Assembly (NCBI GenBank): GCA_013368445.1
Contig: JAACJO010000001.1
Coordinates: 186,001-250,000 of the forward strand
DNA: 64,000 bases
From: Leucocoprinus leucothites
Lineage: Eukaryota; Basidiomycota; Agaricomycetes; Agaricales; Agaricaceae
Reading direction: 5' to 3'
Numbering within the stretch: the stretch's first letter is position 1; each line of letters opens with the position of its first letter. This document shows positions 47,536 to 59,505 of the stretch, in pieces. The notes beneath the pieces were generated by a model. That model did not search any database. It saw only the letters and a program-made list of their open reading frames with translations, and was not told the origin of the DNA. A program made the position numbers and the translations under genes.

Positions 47536-49656
47536 ATGTCTGAACGAATCCTCCAGCGCAAGGCAGAAAACCAACTTCACGATGACGCTCTCCTTGCGAG
47601 TCTAGGCTACAAGAGTGAATTCAAGCGCGATTTCTCGGTGATCCCTCCCTCTATCCGATCAATGGTGGTCGAAACTGATTCCCTCTGTGTTTAGACTCTG
47701 CAAACTGTTGCATATGCCTTCTCTATAATGGGAGTGTGTGGAGCCGTGTCCACTACATATTTCTTTCCATTGATTGCTGGTTCGCCTTTCGTTATTAACC
47801 AGTACTGAGAAGGTCTCATTCGACTTGTAGCTGGCCATTTGGGATTGACGATTGGCTGGATAATACCTAGCCTTTTTGTTCTTTGTGTCGCCTTATCACT
47901 AGCAGAGCTGACTTCAGCTATGCCGTATGTCCCTCATCCCCCTTTTACCACCCTTCTCTGAGGACTAACGACGAACCCAGGACGAGCGCTGGATTATACT
48001 TCTTTTCAGCTAAACTCGCTCCTCCAAAGTACGCACCCCTCATAAGCTGGATAACGGGGTGGTCAAATTTGACTGGCCAAGTCTTGCTTTTTTGCTCGGT
48101 CGATTTCGTTGCGTAAGTATGATCTTGAAATCCTGTAATAGCCATTACTGATTTTCGTAGAGCCGACATGATCGTGACAGGCATAGCAGTTGGCTCAGAT
48201 GGGAGAGTCATCCTTGGGCCCGCACCTACGTTTGGGATAATCCTCGCTCTTCTCTTCTCCCATGCTATTGTATGCCCTTCGAATTCTCGGACGTTGGCGA
48301 GACTCTCACTTTTCACTGGCGTCATTAACGGTAAGTTGAGAACCGTTTTATGACTATGTCTCTCTCACACATCTTCCAACAGTCGCAACTACAATATCTA
48401 TCGCCATCGCTCTAATTGTTGTCCCTGGCTCAGAGAGGACCTCAGCAAGCGACGCCTTCAGTTTGTTGACAAATAACTCTGGCTGGGATAATAGTATGTC
48501 ATGACCTCAGTTTCGTTTCATCGACTAACCAGTGCGGTAAAGACAGTTGGGCATTTATTCTATCCTTTACATCAGCGATGTGGGCTCTCACCGGCTGTAT
48601 GTTCCACTCTGTTCCTTCAATGTGTTTCTGTCCCTTACTGAAACCATATGGAAGATGACGCTGCTGCACACATTTCGGAAGAGACGTCGTCCGCTGCCCG
48701 TACCGCTCCTCTCGCTATACTCAGCGGAGTCATCGGAGTAGAAGTCCTAGGTCTTCTTCTCCTCATCGGTGCCTCTTTCGCCACAATCGATATCCCGCAC
48801 CTTGTCGATACAAACCTCGGCATGCCGATGGGTCAGGTATATCTAGACACATTCGGGAAGAAGGGAATGTTGGCAGTATGGAGTCTCTGTATCTTCGTTT
48901 TGGTAGGTTTCGTTCATCAATCTTGTTCGTTCAAGTATATTGAAAGAAACGGCTAGTGGGTCAACGGAGTATCACAGGGTGTCGATGCATCACGAGTCAC
49001 ATTCGCTTTAGCAAGGGATAATGCTCTTCCAGGGTCAAGGTTGTGGAAGCAGGTTCATCCTTCAACCAAGACACCCGTCTATGCCGTATGGCTTGTCATA
49101 TCCCTCTCAGCGATCATAGCTGTTCTCGTTTGGAGTGACACTGCCCTTTCATCGCTGGCTGGGTAAGTGTCTAGAAAATTCAGCCTCGCTTTAGCCTTTG
49201 CTCATATTCCTCAGGGCAACAGTCGTTGGATTATACGTGTCTTATGCAATTCCAATTTTCTTTCGTATCACCTCCGGCCACAGGACATTCAAGCCCGGAC
49301 CTTTCAATCTCGGCCGTTACTCTCGACCCATTGGAGCAATTGCAGTTCTTTGGTCGCTTTTTGCAAGCGTTGTGCTCCTCTTCCCACTTGACCCGCGAAT
49401 CCATTCCTCGAAAGATATGAGTAATTATGATTCATTATTTTCGTCTACAAGCGAGAAGCTGATCAAGGTGCCCTATAGACTACGCCGTTGTTATCATATG
49501 CGGTGTGCTCATGCTTTCGGGTCTATCGTGGTCCTATCTGCACGTAAATGGTTCAAGGGACCTGTGCCAAACATCACTCCGGATGAGGTTGTAAAATCGG
49601 ATAGCGCTTCTACTGAAGGAGATGATGAATCACCGGTCGAAAAGTCGCGTATCTAG
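47536..49656 (+). CDS. Amino-acid permease 4, frameshifted in the last exon
   Basis: Exons 47536-47637, 47695-47779, 47831-47924, 47981-48112, 48161-48330, 48383-48493, 48543-48596, 48655-48902, 48957-49162, 49215-49420 and 49479-49656 have the cluster's standard structure. In the last exon, near 49530, a G run is one base shorter than in permease 3. As written the frame leaves the family sequence after LSW and stops at 49592-49594; in the next frame the normal tail (VPNITPDEVVKSDSAS, ending EKSRI at 49656) is intact. The change would damage the end of the last membrane segment and remove the cytosolic tail. Introns 6 and 7 end in AAG. Either a recent mutation or a base-calling error. Confidence 0.85.
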
Positions 49657-50718
49657 AGACATAATTCACCTAACGTTGAGATTTCATGAGTCCTAATGAT
49701 ATATTCTTCTTTGGTCACTACATGGAACGTTTAGATCCCACTGCCATACTTTTGCAATTTGGGATAGCACTCTAGCATTCAGAGCATCATCGCAACTGAC
49801 GTTTGAAAGCTGATGAACAGCTATTTCCGCATGGTTTTTACAAGCTCCGATTTGTACTTAACTGAGAGGCTTTGATCAGGACTCCGCTCTGATTTCATGA
49901 CCTCGGCACACAATATGACAGCATACTAGAATTCAGCAATAATGAAGCCAACTCGAAAGCCCATCCCATTCCCGCCAATTGATTTGGACGTCGATCGGAT
50001 TGATTCTCCGCTTGTCCAATAGTGTCGATGCTCCTCTACCAAGCGGACCTCCATCTCGACAATCAACATCTTAAGAGTTTACCTCTACTACCATCTTACC
50101 ATCTTACCACTACATTTCTAGCGGGCCTGTGGAAGTACTTTAAGCAACACGAGTCCAGGGGTTTGGCCTTAGCTCAAGGCTGGACTGGACAGCCAAGAGT
50201 GGCATGTGGTCTGGCCCCCTAACTCATAGCCCCATTCCCTTCTCTGCTTTTGCAACCATGGACTACTGTCACTCTAACTTCGCCTGGCACAACCATAAAT
50301 ATTTGTCTCTCACGCAAACTCAGAATAAACCATGCAAAATTCAAATTTTGTTCACAACCTATCAGAGAATAATGCACGAGCAAATAGGGAATATTTATAT
50401 CCAGGAACCAGCAAAAAGAAAAGAAACAAAGAAATGAAAATCAAAGAGCGAATGAATGACAATGTATGAGACAAGAAAAAGAGATAGGTAAACAAGGAAC
50501 GACGTTGTGTTTGAATCGTTACAGTCACGAAGAACAAAATTAGTGAAGAAAGACCCAACAGCAAAAGGGAGAAGAATAGAAAAGGAGCGTCGAGGTAAAT
50601 CCAAGGAACAAAACAAGACAGAAAGGAAGAAAAAAGAAAAAGAGCAAAAAGAGCAGAATGAACAGAACGTCCCAGCAACACTACACCACACTACCCAGAA
50701 ACTCCAAACCCATCTCTC
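49657..50718. other. Convergent spacer permease 4-polarity gene
   Basis: No gene. The part from ~50340 to 50700 is A-rich on the plus strand, that is T-rich 3' flank of the minus-strand polarity gene; the open frames there are low-complexity shadows. Confidence 0.5.
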
Positions 50719-53700
50719 TCAAACCAATGCAATAAACCCAGCAGCCTGCACACCTCCCTTTCCAAAGCTCTGCGCAATCGCTCTCCTCTTCTCCTCCCAT
50801 CCCCTCAACGCTTTCAACAACTGCACAATCTTATCCCTTTTCCCCTGCCTCACATCATTAATACTCACATTCCCCATCTTCACATCATTATCCAACAAAT
50901 AATCAAACAACCTAAACAGCCCATCAAGCTTATCATCACTCGCATCCACAGGGAACGCAGAATCCGGTACGGGCGGAGAAGCAGGTTTGCCTTTGATCGA
51001 TTCCGCCAGTCGTAAGAGTGCCAGCCCCGAACACAGGGATCCCGACGGATCAGTGATCTGTAGCCGGGGAGGGAGGTGGGAGTTCGCCCATTCAATGAGT
51101 ATATCATCGCTTGCAGAAGAATGACTCTGAGTGACAGACGAACGGATAGACGTCGTCCGTCTCATCTCTCGTGAGGGTCTCGGAGGTGCCGGACCGGCAT
51201 TAAGTGCACTCAATTTCGCAGCGACCGCACCCGTAGTTGATGTAGCAGCTGGTGTATCCTTGTTAACAACCGAAGCGGAACCTGTGCCGACATCCTGATT
51301 AGCAAATAATGATTCCAAACGAGGGCGGCCATCCTTGCCATCTGCTGTCATTGGTACACTAGATGAAGACGAGAGTCCCATCAAAATTTGTGCATCTCGC
51401 GATGAGAGCTGGTTCGGGTTTTCTCGTCGGAGTGCCTTTTGTGTCGCTGCACGGGCTGTGGGAGAAGGTGGGCGTGGTGCAGGATTCATGGCTTGGGCGA
51501 CTGTAAGAGGTATTGTGGGTATATTGCATGACGATACGACGGGTTCTGTTATGTCAGGTACAATCAGTATGAGAGAGAAAGCATATATGTGCATAATCAA
51601 ACGTACTGGAATAATCCCGATCAATAGTCGCCTTCATAATCGCCTTCATCCAATCCCTCACAACAGCCTTCTCATCCGAACTGAAATAATGCGACTTATC
51701 ATTTTCATGATCAACCCTGAAGCAATATCGTCCAGGATCAAGGTTCTCATCCACAGAAACCTTGTATCCAACAATATGAATGTACCCCTTGATCTTCGTC
51801 TCCTACACATACACACGTCACCAATCAACCCAGGATGTGGACGTGAAGAAAGTCCAACTTACCGATTTGCTATCACTCCGTAAACAATACATATGCGGGC
51901 CCTTGAGCACAAAGTACCGATTCTTCCACGAATTATACCGATCCCCTCTCTTCCTCATCCAACCCACATGATCCGGTTGCCCAATCTGATCAAGAATACT
52001 TTGGCCAGGCTTAATCAACCCTGTCGCACCACTAACGCCCACACCAGCAGCAGTAGCACCCGCCATCGCAGCGGCAGCGGCACCATTGCCATTTCCGTTA
52101 CCGTTTGCCCCAGAAGAGGTAGTGCGTTTCCGCAAAAGCGTCGATTCTCTCTCTTTAAGAGTTTTATTTCTTTCATGTCTGGGAGAGAAATCGCTGTTGT
52201 TCGTAGGCGATGTTCCTCCAGTTGGTGTTGAAGGACGATTCGAAGTAGATGAGGACTTGCGCATACTGCTAGACCCAAGTCGAGGAAGACTGAACATGGA
52301 CGACTTTTCTTGTGGCTCTTCTAGCTGGCTGGCACTAGAGCGCATAAATTATGTCGGTACAACAGTCATCAACTAGGGAGAGCTAGGAAAAAAACTTACC
52401 TCGGGGGAGGTTTCCTCCCTTTCCCAGTCAAGGATCCACCAAACGTCCCACCAAAAATACTCAACCTCTCCCCTCCAGATCTCCCTCCATCGACACTCCT
52501 CTTTCCCTTCTTATGTCTCGTACTCGACACACTACCCTCCCCCCCTTCTCTTTCCCCTTCTCCTCCTCGAAGGCGGACTGAATGCTTGGGATGCCATAGG
52601 CGATATATCCCTCGAATGTCTCAATGAACTCGTAGAATCATGAGACCTGCCAAATAATCGGCGGCGCATGCTCGAAGCTGGAACAATTTCCCCATCCGAC
52701 ATGTGTCCTCTATCCTCAACTTCATCCCCTCCTGCCCCTTTGGCGCTGCGAACGACAGAATCTGCAGTAGCGGACGACTTGAGCGCTCCATCAGAAGGTG
52801 AAAGCGCCAGATGCGCAGGGCGGGGTTTCTGCAACCAAACGCGGGTCAGAATCTGTATGAATAGACAGTAAGGGAAGAAAAACTCACGAGGTGCGTCGAA
52901 CTATCTGATATCCCCAGACCAACTCCCCCGTCAACATCACCATCCGGCTTAGTCACAGTAACATAATCCTGCGACGGACTCTCCACCAACGGCGTCGGTA
53001 CATTACCCGCAAACCCGCCCACAAGACCCGGCTGCATCTGTCCATGACCAGCGGCACCCCATTAGCATAAACCGCCGTGTTATTAAACCCATTCATCCCA
53101 TTCCCAGGTCCACCAAACCCAAGCGGACTGCCCAGCGAGCTCTGTATACTCTGCGAATATTGATGTCCTCCAACACCCGAGGGTCCAGAACCAGGGAACG
53201 AATGATGCGAATGACTCTGACTTTGCGTTCGAGAGTGGACTTGAGATTGCGGTGTGATGGGTGTATGCATGACCATAGGAGAGCCCTCGCCTTGTGCGGT
53301 GGTGTTATTCGTGGGCATCTGGTGATCTGAGTAAGAGATGGATGGTGGTCGACGTAGTTCAGCTATCGCGTTTGAGATTCTGACGCGTTTACCGAACGCC
53401 ATTATACCGATTTCGGATTTGAGTAGGTTGGCGTCGAGCTCGAGGAGGACGTCGCCTGTGATGTCTTGTTCTGTACCAGCATAAACGTAGAGATATGCAT
53501 CGGCAAAGTACCATGGCACGAAGAAAAGAAAGGCAACATACCGATGAACTTATCACAAACATCCTGATCAAATCCCTTACTCCTCAACCACTCCACAACC
53601 TCCTCCATCGTCCACTCCGACGGATGTGTCTTCTCCTTCCTCCCCCCCTCTATCACCGGTGCCGGCGTAGATGTAGGCGAAGCAACCGTAGATAAGGGTG

Positions 53701-55427
53701 GAGAAGCCAGTGGTGTCACAGTCGTAGCAGCAGTAACAATGGTAACACCCGTAGTACTGGTGGCAGTAGTACCAACCGTATTTGCGGTCGCGGTCGAGTT
53801 CACAGGCTGAACCGAAAAGACCGTAGGAACCGTCTGAGTGGGCATCAGGCTACCAGGAATAGGAGGTAATGGTGAAGTAGGTTCAGGAGAAGCTGCGGGA
53901 AGCAATGAAACATGATGTTGTAGTGAACTACGATGTGAATTCGCCGATGCGACGCTTGCATGTTTAGACTGAGCAGTTGTAGTCGTTGTGGCAGGAGACA
54001 TGGCCCGGGGGAACGGTGGTGAAGCAGGTGCTGGTACAACGGGAGGTGGAGGTGTAAGCGATGATATGGCGTTTGATTCATGCAGCATCGGCGTGCTGGT
54101 CGGCGCATGTTCAGTGGCAGGCACAGGACTCGCTGACTTTACGTCGTCTTGACTCGTATGTGTACTCGTTGGGATAGAGGACGCCGAAAGCCTCGTGCTC
54201 GATTGGGGCTCGGGGCTCTGCGTCGCCGGCGATAAATCAGCAATCGCTGTCCCGTGTATGGGAGGAGAGGGTGCTGGAAAGGTTGTCTGGGTTGCTGTAG
54301 CTGTATCTTGCTGCGCTTCGTCTTTGGGAGGAAGTGTAAACGAAACAGCGCCATCTGGAGGGATTGGGGTGCCTGAAGCGGTCTCATTCTTCCCTCTGTT
54401 CGAGGTGCCACCTCGATCCACCTCGAGATCGTTCTCATCCTCTTCTGGGATACCTTGGAAAGCAGAAGAGGTAGTTCTCGTCGTATACCCTTCACGCTCC
54501 ATCTCGTCTTCACTTTCATCGCTCAGCTCTACCTCGATGGGAGGAGCAACCGTCCGACGTTCACCAGAATTGTTCAATCCACCCATCATAGCTTCCAGTT
54601 TCTCCGCTTCCTCAACGGCCCTCCTAGCCTTTTCTGCCAGCTTGAACCGCGCCCCTTTATGCCAGCCCTCCACATCGTCCCCATTAACACCACCAGGACC
54701 ACCATCAAGGTCGCTCAAGTCGAAATCGGTGTCAGTGTCAGTCCCCCTGTCATCTCTTGTGCTGGCAAAGCTAAAACTGCGGCCGCCATCGTCATTGTCG
54801 CCCCGATTGCGGCCGAGTTGTTCAATGGCTTGTTGGACGTCGGTGAGCGTGGCTTTCATCACCTCGTCACCGGGTGGCCGAGAGCTTTCGACCTCGTCTG
54901 AGGCACCAAAGTCATGATGGTTTCCGTTGAGGAAGTGCGCGGGGGCGGCTTTCGGGATTGGTGCGATGATATTGGTAGGCTCCCTCTCTGGCCGGGGACT
55001 ACCGGACTCTGATTCCTCAGGCAAGGTGTTCAGCACCGTCTTTTGTCCAAGGTCGGCGACGGCAGAATCAGAATCCTCGTCCAAAGATGCAGAGGAGATG
55101 GTAGCCGTAGGAGGAGCCGGTGTCGTGTAGGATACTGGGAATAGTCCCACTTTACCCAATAAATTGCGACCCTAGACAAGGAGGAATACATCATGTCAGC
55201 GATAAAGAACAAGAAATGACTGGTGAAAATCGAGGTAGAACGAGATGACCAGCCCCGAGTGCAACGCAAACGAAGAAAACGAAAATAAGAAAACAGCATA
55301 CCTGCCACCATCCATCTCCGTACATGTCATCCTTCTCGACAACCTCTATCCTCTCTCCAGCACTAAAGGTCACCTCATCCTCATTCTCGGGCAAAAAATC
55401 GTGCAAAGCGTATACGTATTCAGGCAT
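50719..55427 (-). CDS. Boi/Pob1-like polarity protein, SH3-SAM-PH-CH
   Basis: Seven exons on the minus strand: 55302-55427, 53542-55171, 52888-53470, 52400-52852, 51863-52334, 51607-51802, 50719-51545; about 1,420 aa. SH3 (residues ~1-57; YALHDFLPENEDEVTFSAGE, YGDGWWQ), a long Ser/Thr/Pro disordered region with PPPP-type stretches, SAM (~560-625; WTMEEVVEWLRSKGF), a second disordered region, PH (~1055-1150; VGWMRKRGDRYNSWKNRYF, GRYCFRVDHEND) and a C-terminal calponin-homology-like domain (ILIEWANSHLPPRLQITDPS, LFRLFDYLLDNDVKMGNVSI). Boi1/2 and Pob1 act at growth sites with Cdc42 and exocyst/formin; that role is inferred. Two frame breaks: near 53055-53085 (a missing base or a 35-nt intron) and in a G7 run near 52550. 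A decayed partial duplicate lies at 44.7-46.3 kb. Confidence 0.85.
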
Positions 55428-56617
55428 GGGAAAAAAAGGACAACACTATCGCCGATGCACCGCGAACGTGCGCGGCCGTCGTTTTCGTTGTGATTATTGG
55501 CCTGGTATAAGGCGAAGAAGGTCGGCAAGAAAAAAGTGTGAATAAGAGAAATCGAGTAGATTGGCCTCAGTGGCCGAGCGGAGGTAGGAAATGAAGGCGA
55601 AGAGCGGGAGTGGATTGAAGTGGAGGAATGATGATGACAGGTTATCAGCCCACTCAGGTTTCGGATGCCGGTCAACGGCACGTGGCTCTCATCTCCTTTA
55701 CACATGCATCAAACCCTGTTCATCCTCTCTTTATTCACCCACCACGTACTTAGCGAGGCTCTGTGCTGCGGGGAAAACTAGTGGCGAAAGCTAATAATCT
55801 ATCACACTATTCTTTGGCCTGGCAGTCGCTCCATCTACCCTTGGGCTTTTTGGACTAGCGCCTAACTTGGAGATATACCCCATTTGTTTGTGCAGGCACC
55901 ACATGGTTATTCTAGTCTGCAGACCTTTACACTGACATATTCTGGTCTGATGTTTCCCGCGCATCGTGTGTAAATTCCCGCCCTTTGTCTTCCTCGGGTA
56001 CTTCTTCACTATCCCAACACATTAATCTTCTGGTGCTCACAGTTACCAGGGCCGTTGGCGGCAAATTGTCTTCCGGTAATTGTTCATCTCGAGGCTGCTT
56101 CTGACTAACTAGGCTACCATTTAAGTATGGGTGCCATGGCGAGGTTTTCGAGGGACGGAGCGTGCATCGATCAAGACACTGTTTTTATATATTGTTTCTC
56201 AGTCAACTGCAGCCCTCTTCTCGGTTGGTCCAAGCCCTACTCATGAAAAATGGAGGTTTTCAAAACGAATGAAGGGAGATTGAAATGGAACTCCTTCCAG
56301 AGCCCGTCAAAAATTGAATGAATCTGTCCACTAGCCTGCCTTGGCCAATATTCGGTGGCTTTCAAGGTCGCCTGGATTCAGCGACACTGTGTTCACTCCA
56401 ACCTCCCTGGCAAGCTGCAACGGAGCGGGGTCGATATCAACCGATTGTCAACCCTGCCAACTCCAGAGAGACAAAGCTCAGGTATTCAAAGCGGCCATAA
56501 CGTCATGAAAGGGTATCATTTTTATCGTTTTGCGATATATCAGACAGAAAAAAAAGACGTTCGAAAAATCGCAATCATTACTAGTCAGTTCCCAACATAT
56601 TCTTCATCTCCCAACCA
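55428..56617. other. Spacer polarity gene-ATO transporter
   Basis: No gene seen. Contains the promoter and 5' UTR of the polarity gene. Confidence 0.5.
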
Positions 56618-57550
56618 CTAATCCACTGAAAGTACACCCAATGGGAGTCGAACTATCGCAGTCCTCTCCTCCGCCAACATCATACTAACTCCAATATAAA
56701 ACGCGATCAAGCCAGTTATAATTCCAAAGACGCCACCGGCCGTGTTAACACTAAATTCAAACAACGTTAATCAGCCCTCACGTACACTACGACAATCCAT
56801 TAGACCACTTACCTCTGCATACCATTCCATGAACCAATGGATAGCATCAGCAGAGCAAGAGCTAGGGTCGATAACAAAACCGTGAACGCAATGTTCCTCC
56901 TCAGGACCGGTGGGCTATCAAATCAAAAAAAAAGTCAGTACTATTTTAGAATGCACACCATGATGAAAAAATATAACACACATGAACATGACAGTGATCA
57001 TGAACCATGTAATCAGGTACATGCCAATAGCCTGGTTGAACTGTTCCATGTCTCCATTAAAAGCATCTATAACGCCAGAACCCGGAATCATAATTGTCGC
57101 ATAAGACATCCAGAAAGCACCATAGGACGAAAACGCTAAATTCACCATCTCATCAATACCAACGCTACAAACTCAATTAATGAAATCGAAATCTCCTTAC
57201 CAACCGCGCCAAAGGTATTTCCATTCGGTACCTCCCACATTCCAGCCAAAAGCTGAACGAGACCACCAGCGAAAACAGCCATACCAACAACCACGTTTGG
57301 AACCGTAATCCCTCGTGTGTGGACATTGAACATGGACAACAAAAATGTCGTTGCCGCGAACGAGAATAATCCACTACAACAAATTAATCACCAACCCTTC
57401 AAGAGAACAGTCGAGAAGGACTCACATAGGAGCTGGATTGGCCATCCTACGTCTCCTAGGCCTATGAGCCTGAGCGTCCGCACCACCGTACTCCAAAGTA
57501 TGATGATTGTGGGTGTTCTTCTCAACGTCCCTGGCGCTTCCTTCGGACAT
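56618..57550 (-). CDS. GPR1/FUN34/YaaH (ATO) acetate transporter
   Basis: Five exons on the minus strand, 57426-57550, 57201-57373, 56982-57135, 56813-56914 and 56618-56750, give 228 aa in frame. The family's N-terminal signature appears as NPAPIGL at residues 38-44, followed by six predicted membrane segments: FSFAATTFLLSMFNV, VVGMAVFAGGLVQLLAGMWE, AFSSYGAFWMSYATIMIPGS, AIGMYLITWFMITVMFM, AFTVLLSTLALALLMLSIG and TAGGVFGIITGLIAFYIGVS. Size is close to yeast Ato proteins and bacterial SatP. Members import acetate/succinate with protons, or are linked to ammonium export, at the plasma membrane. The exon 3 acceptor (AATTTAG) was chosen because it alone gives the conserved GAVAFSSYGAFW reading. 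Intact. Confidence 0.93.
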
Positions 57551-57682
57551 CTTGAAAGTTAAAAAGAGTTCGGCACGTAGGCTTGAAAAGGGGAAGAAAC
57601 ACTTCAGACAGCCGAGGAGGGGAGGAACCTTTGTGCACAGTGGGCCTCTTGCAGATCCCTCTCACTTCTCAGAGAGCTATAC

Positions 57683-57690
57683 TTATATAT
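57683..57690 (-). promoter_or_regulatory. TATA-like element of the ATO gene
   Basis: ATATATAA on the minus strand, about 135 bases upstream of the start codon. Confidence 0.4.
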
Positions 57691-59505
57691 CCACTATATT
57701 TTCGATTTCTCTCAAACTTCTTCTGCTTCCTTCCGTATGTCATTGCATCGTAGGAAAAATATCAGCACTCAGAAGGGAAACGATGTACAGAAATGGTATA
57801 ACTTTCAAGTCGAACCATCCCATGACACTCTCCTACGTTTCCCAAGCACCACAGACATGTCGTCTTGGAGTCGCACGAAAAGGTTTATAGATTGCTTTTT
57901 GCGCTTGTTCTTCCCAGCCTTCTGTTAGTCAGTGTTCTCTATTCTCCATTTGATCGATCATCCCACTCAGGAGATGGTTTGCTATCGGAACGGCGTGCCA
58001 TTCCGATCCCAAAACACTTCGCACAACTCCTTCGTAACCGATTGTTTATCCCCACCATTGAGGCCGGATCGTTTATTTTTTTCAAACGAATGCTCATCCA
58101 TCCTTGACTTTCAACGTTTCAATTATGGACCAGACTCGTCGCCCTGCCACTCAGGATCGCTTTTTGCAATTAACTCAAGGGTAGATTCCTTCCGCAGTTT
58201 CAATCTTCAAATAATCGATGGGAAGGCAAGAACGAAAAGGAAGTTTCCGACGGTAGACTCCCAGAATCAGTGCCAATCGCGGATTACCTCAGGCGATTTG
58301 AAGACAAGCGGAATGCAACCTTGTTTGTGGCGTTCCTGACTTTCTCAAGGGTGGAAACTTCGATGACTATATATTCTTAGCCAGAGACTTGATGCAACGG
58401 TAAGTCGTGTGGTTAGATGCGAAGTCCTTATTTCGCTTTACTCGTTTGGGAGGCGTTGGTGTGGAAGGTTGAACACCTTTTGTGGTTCGTGGAATCTGAT
58501 TGTCAGTTAGCACTGATTAATGGTTTCTCAAGCCAGTACTAAGTACCAGGAAGGGTGAAAGTATGTGATCGGTCGTCACGCTAGGGGAACGTAAGTAGGT
58601 GCCAGCTAAGAGGGGGAAAGTTATCTCTTCCGTTGTTGATCAGCACCTCGACTTTCAAGTTGAACGAGTTTCTAGTGAGCCCTGGCCTATTCGCCACCCG
58701 CAGAGGCGTATCTAATCGCATCGAAGATTAGAAAAGAGTTTGAATAATCATGGAGAGAGTCAGCTAAAATTGATAGGAATGGTATATTGACAAGAAGTCG
58801 ATAGCGTGGCAGGGCGTTCCGAGGGTGCCCTGTGACTTACAACAACTGACGTGTTCGCGCGTGCTTCATCTAATCTGTAATTAACCCATTCACCATTGGA
58901 GTATTTTCCCTCTCCTCGACCACAATCCCAACAGCGTGAGACTTCCCTTCTGATTCAGGACTAATTCTGGACTTCCGAAGCCGTTTGCCACTCCTACCTT
59001 CCGCAGCTTCATCCGAGGCGTGGATTATTGTGATACAAAAGCAGCTGTGCCGTCTTCTTTATTGGAGCTTGGGACTGAAAATTATGATTGGCGTTAGTCT
59101 ATACTTTGGTGCGTCTCTACCCTCCCAATACTGGTGCTAAGAGCCGATGTCATGATTTCTCGTGCTGCTTCGCAACAAGCGGCACATCTTCAGCTTCTGT
59201 TCTTCTCAGGTCAAGAAAGTATACATAGCTGATACAAATCATTGTCCCCATGACCAGCATGGATCATGAGAAGCCCCTCTTCCGTGTCCCACGCATTCCA
59301 AGAAATCTCACAGTGGACTGAACTGATGTGAAGTTGACTGGGGAAAATATCACCACTTGGAACTCGCGATCTTCGCTATTCAGCAAGATCAGGTTAATAT
59401 GCTCGCATTACCACTCCCTGTTGGTTATCCAATCAAACAATACAACCCGGAAGCTACCTCGGAGAAAAAATGATATGTGCTCGAGTATATAAGAGTATGG
59501 ATCTA
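57691..59505. other. Spacer ATO transporter-phytase 1
   Basis: 1.8 kb with only short open frames, none recognised. Confidence 0.45.

Noticed and set aside
50352..50691. Hydrophobic, Phe/Ser-rich minus frames that look like membrane proteins
   Set aside because: Low-complexity shadow of an A-rich 3' flank; two frames are equally hydrophobic and no family pattern is present.
54195..54917. Long plus-strand open frames opposite the polarity gene
   Set aside because: Shadow of the Ser/Pro/Asp-rich exon 2 on the minus strand.
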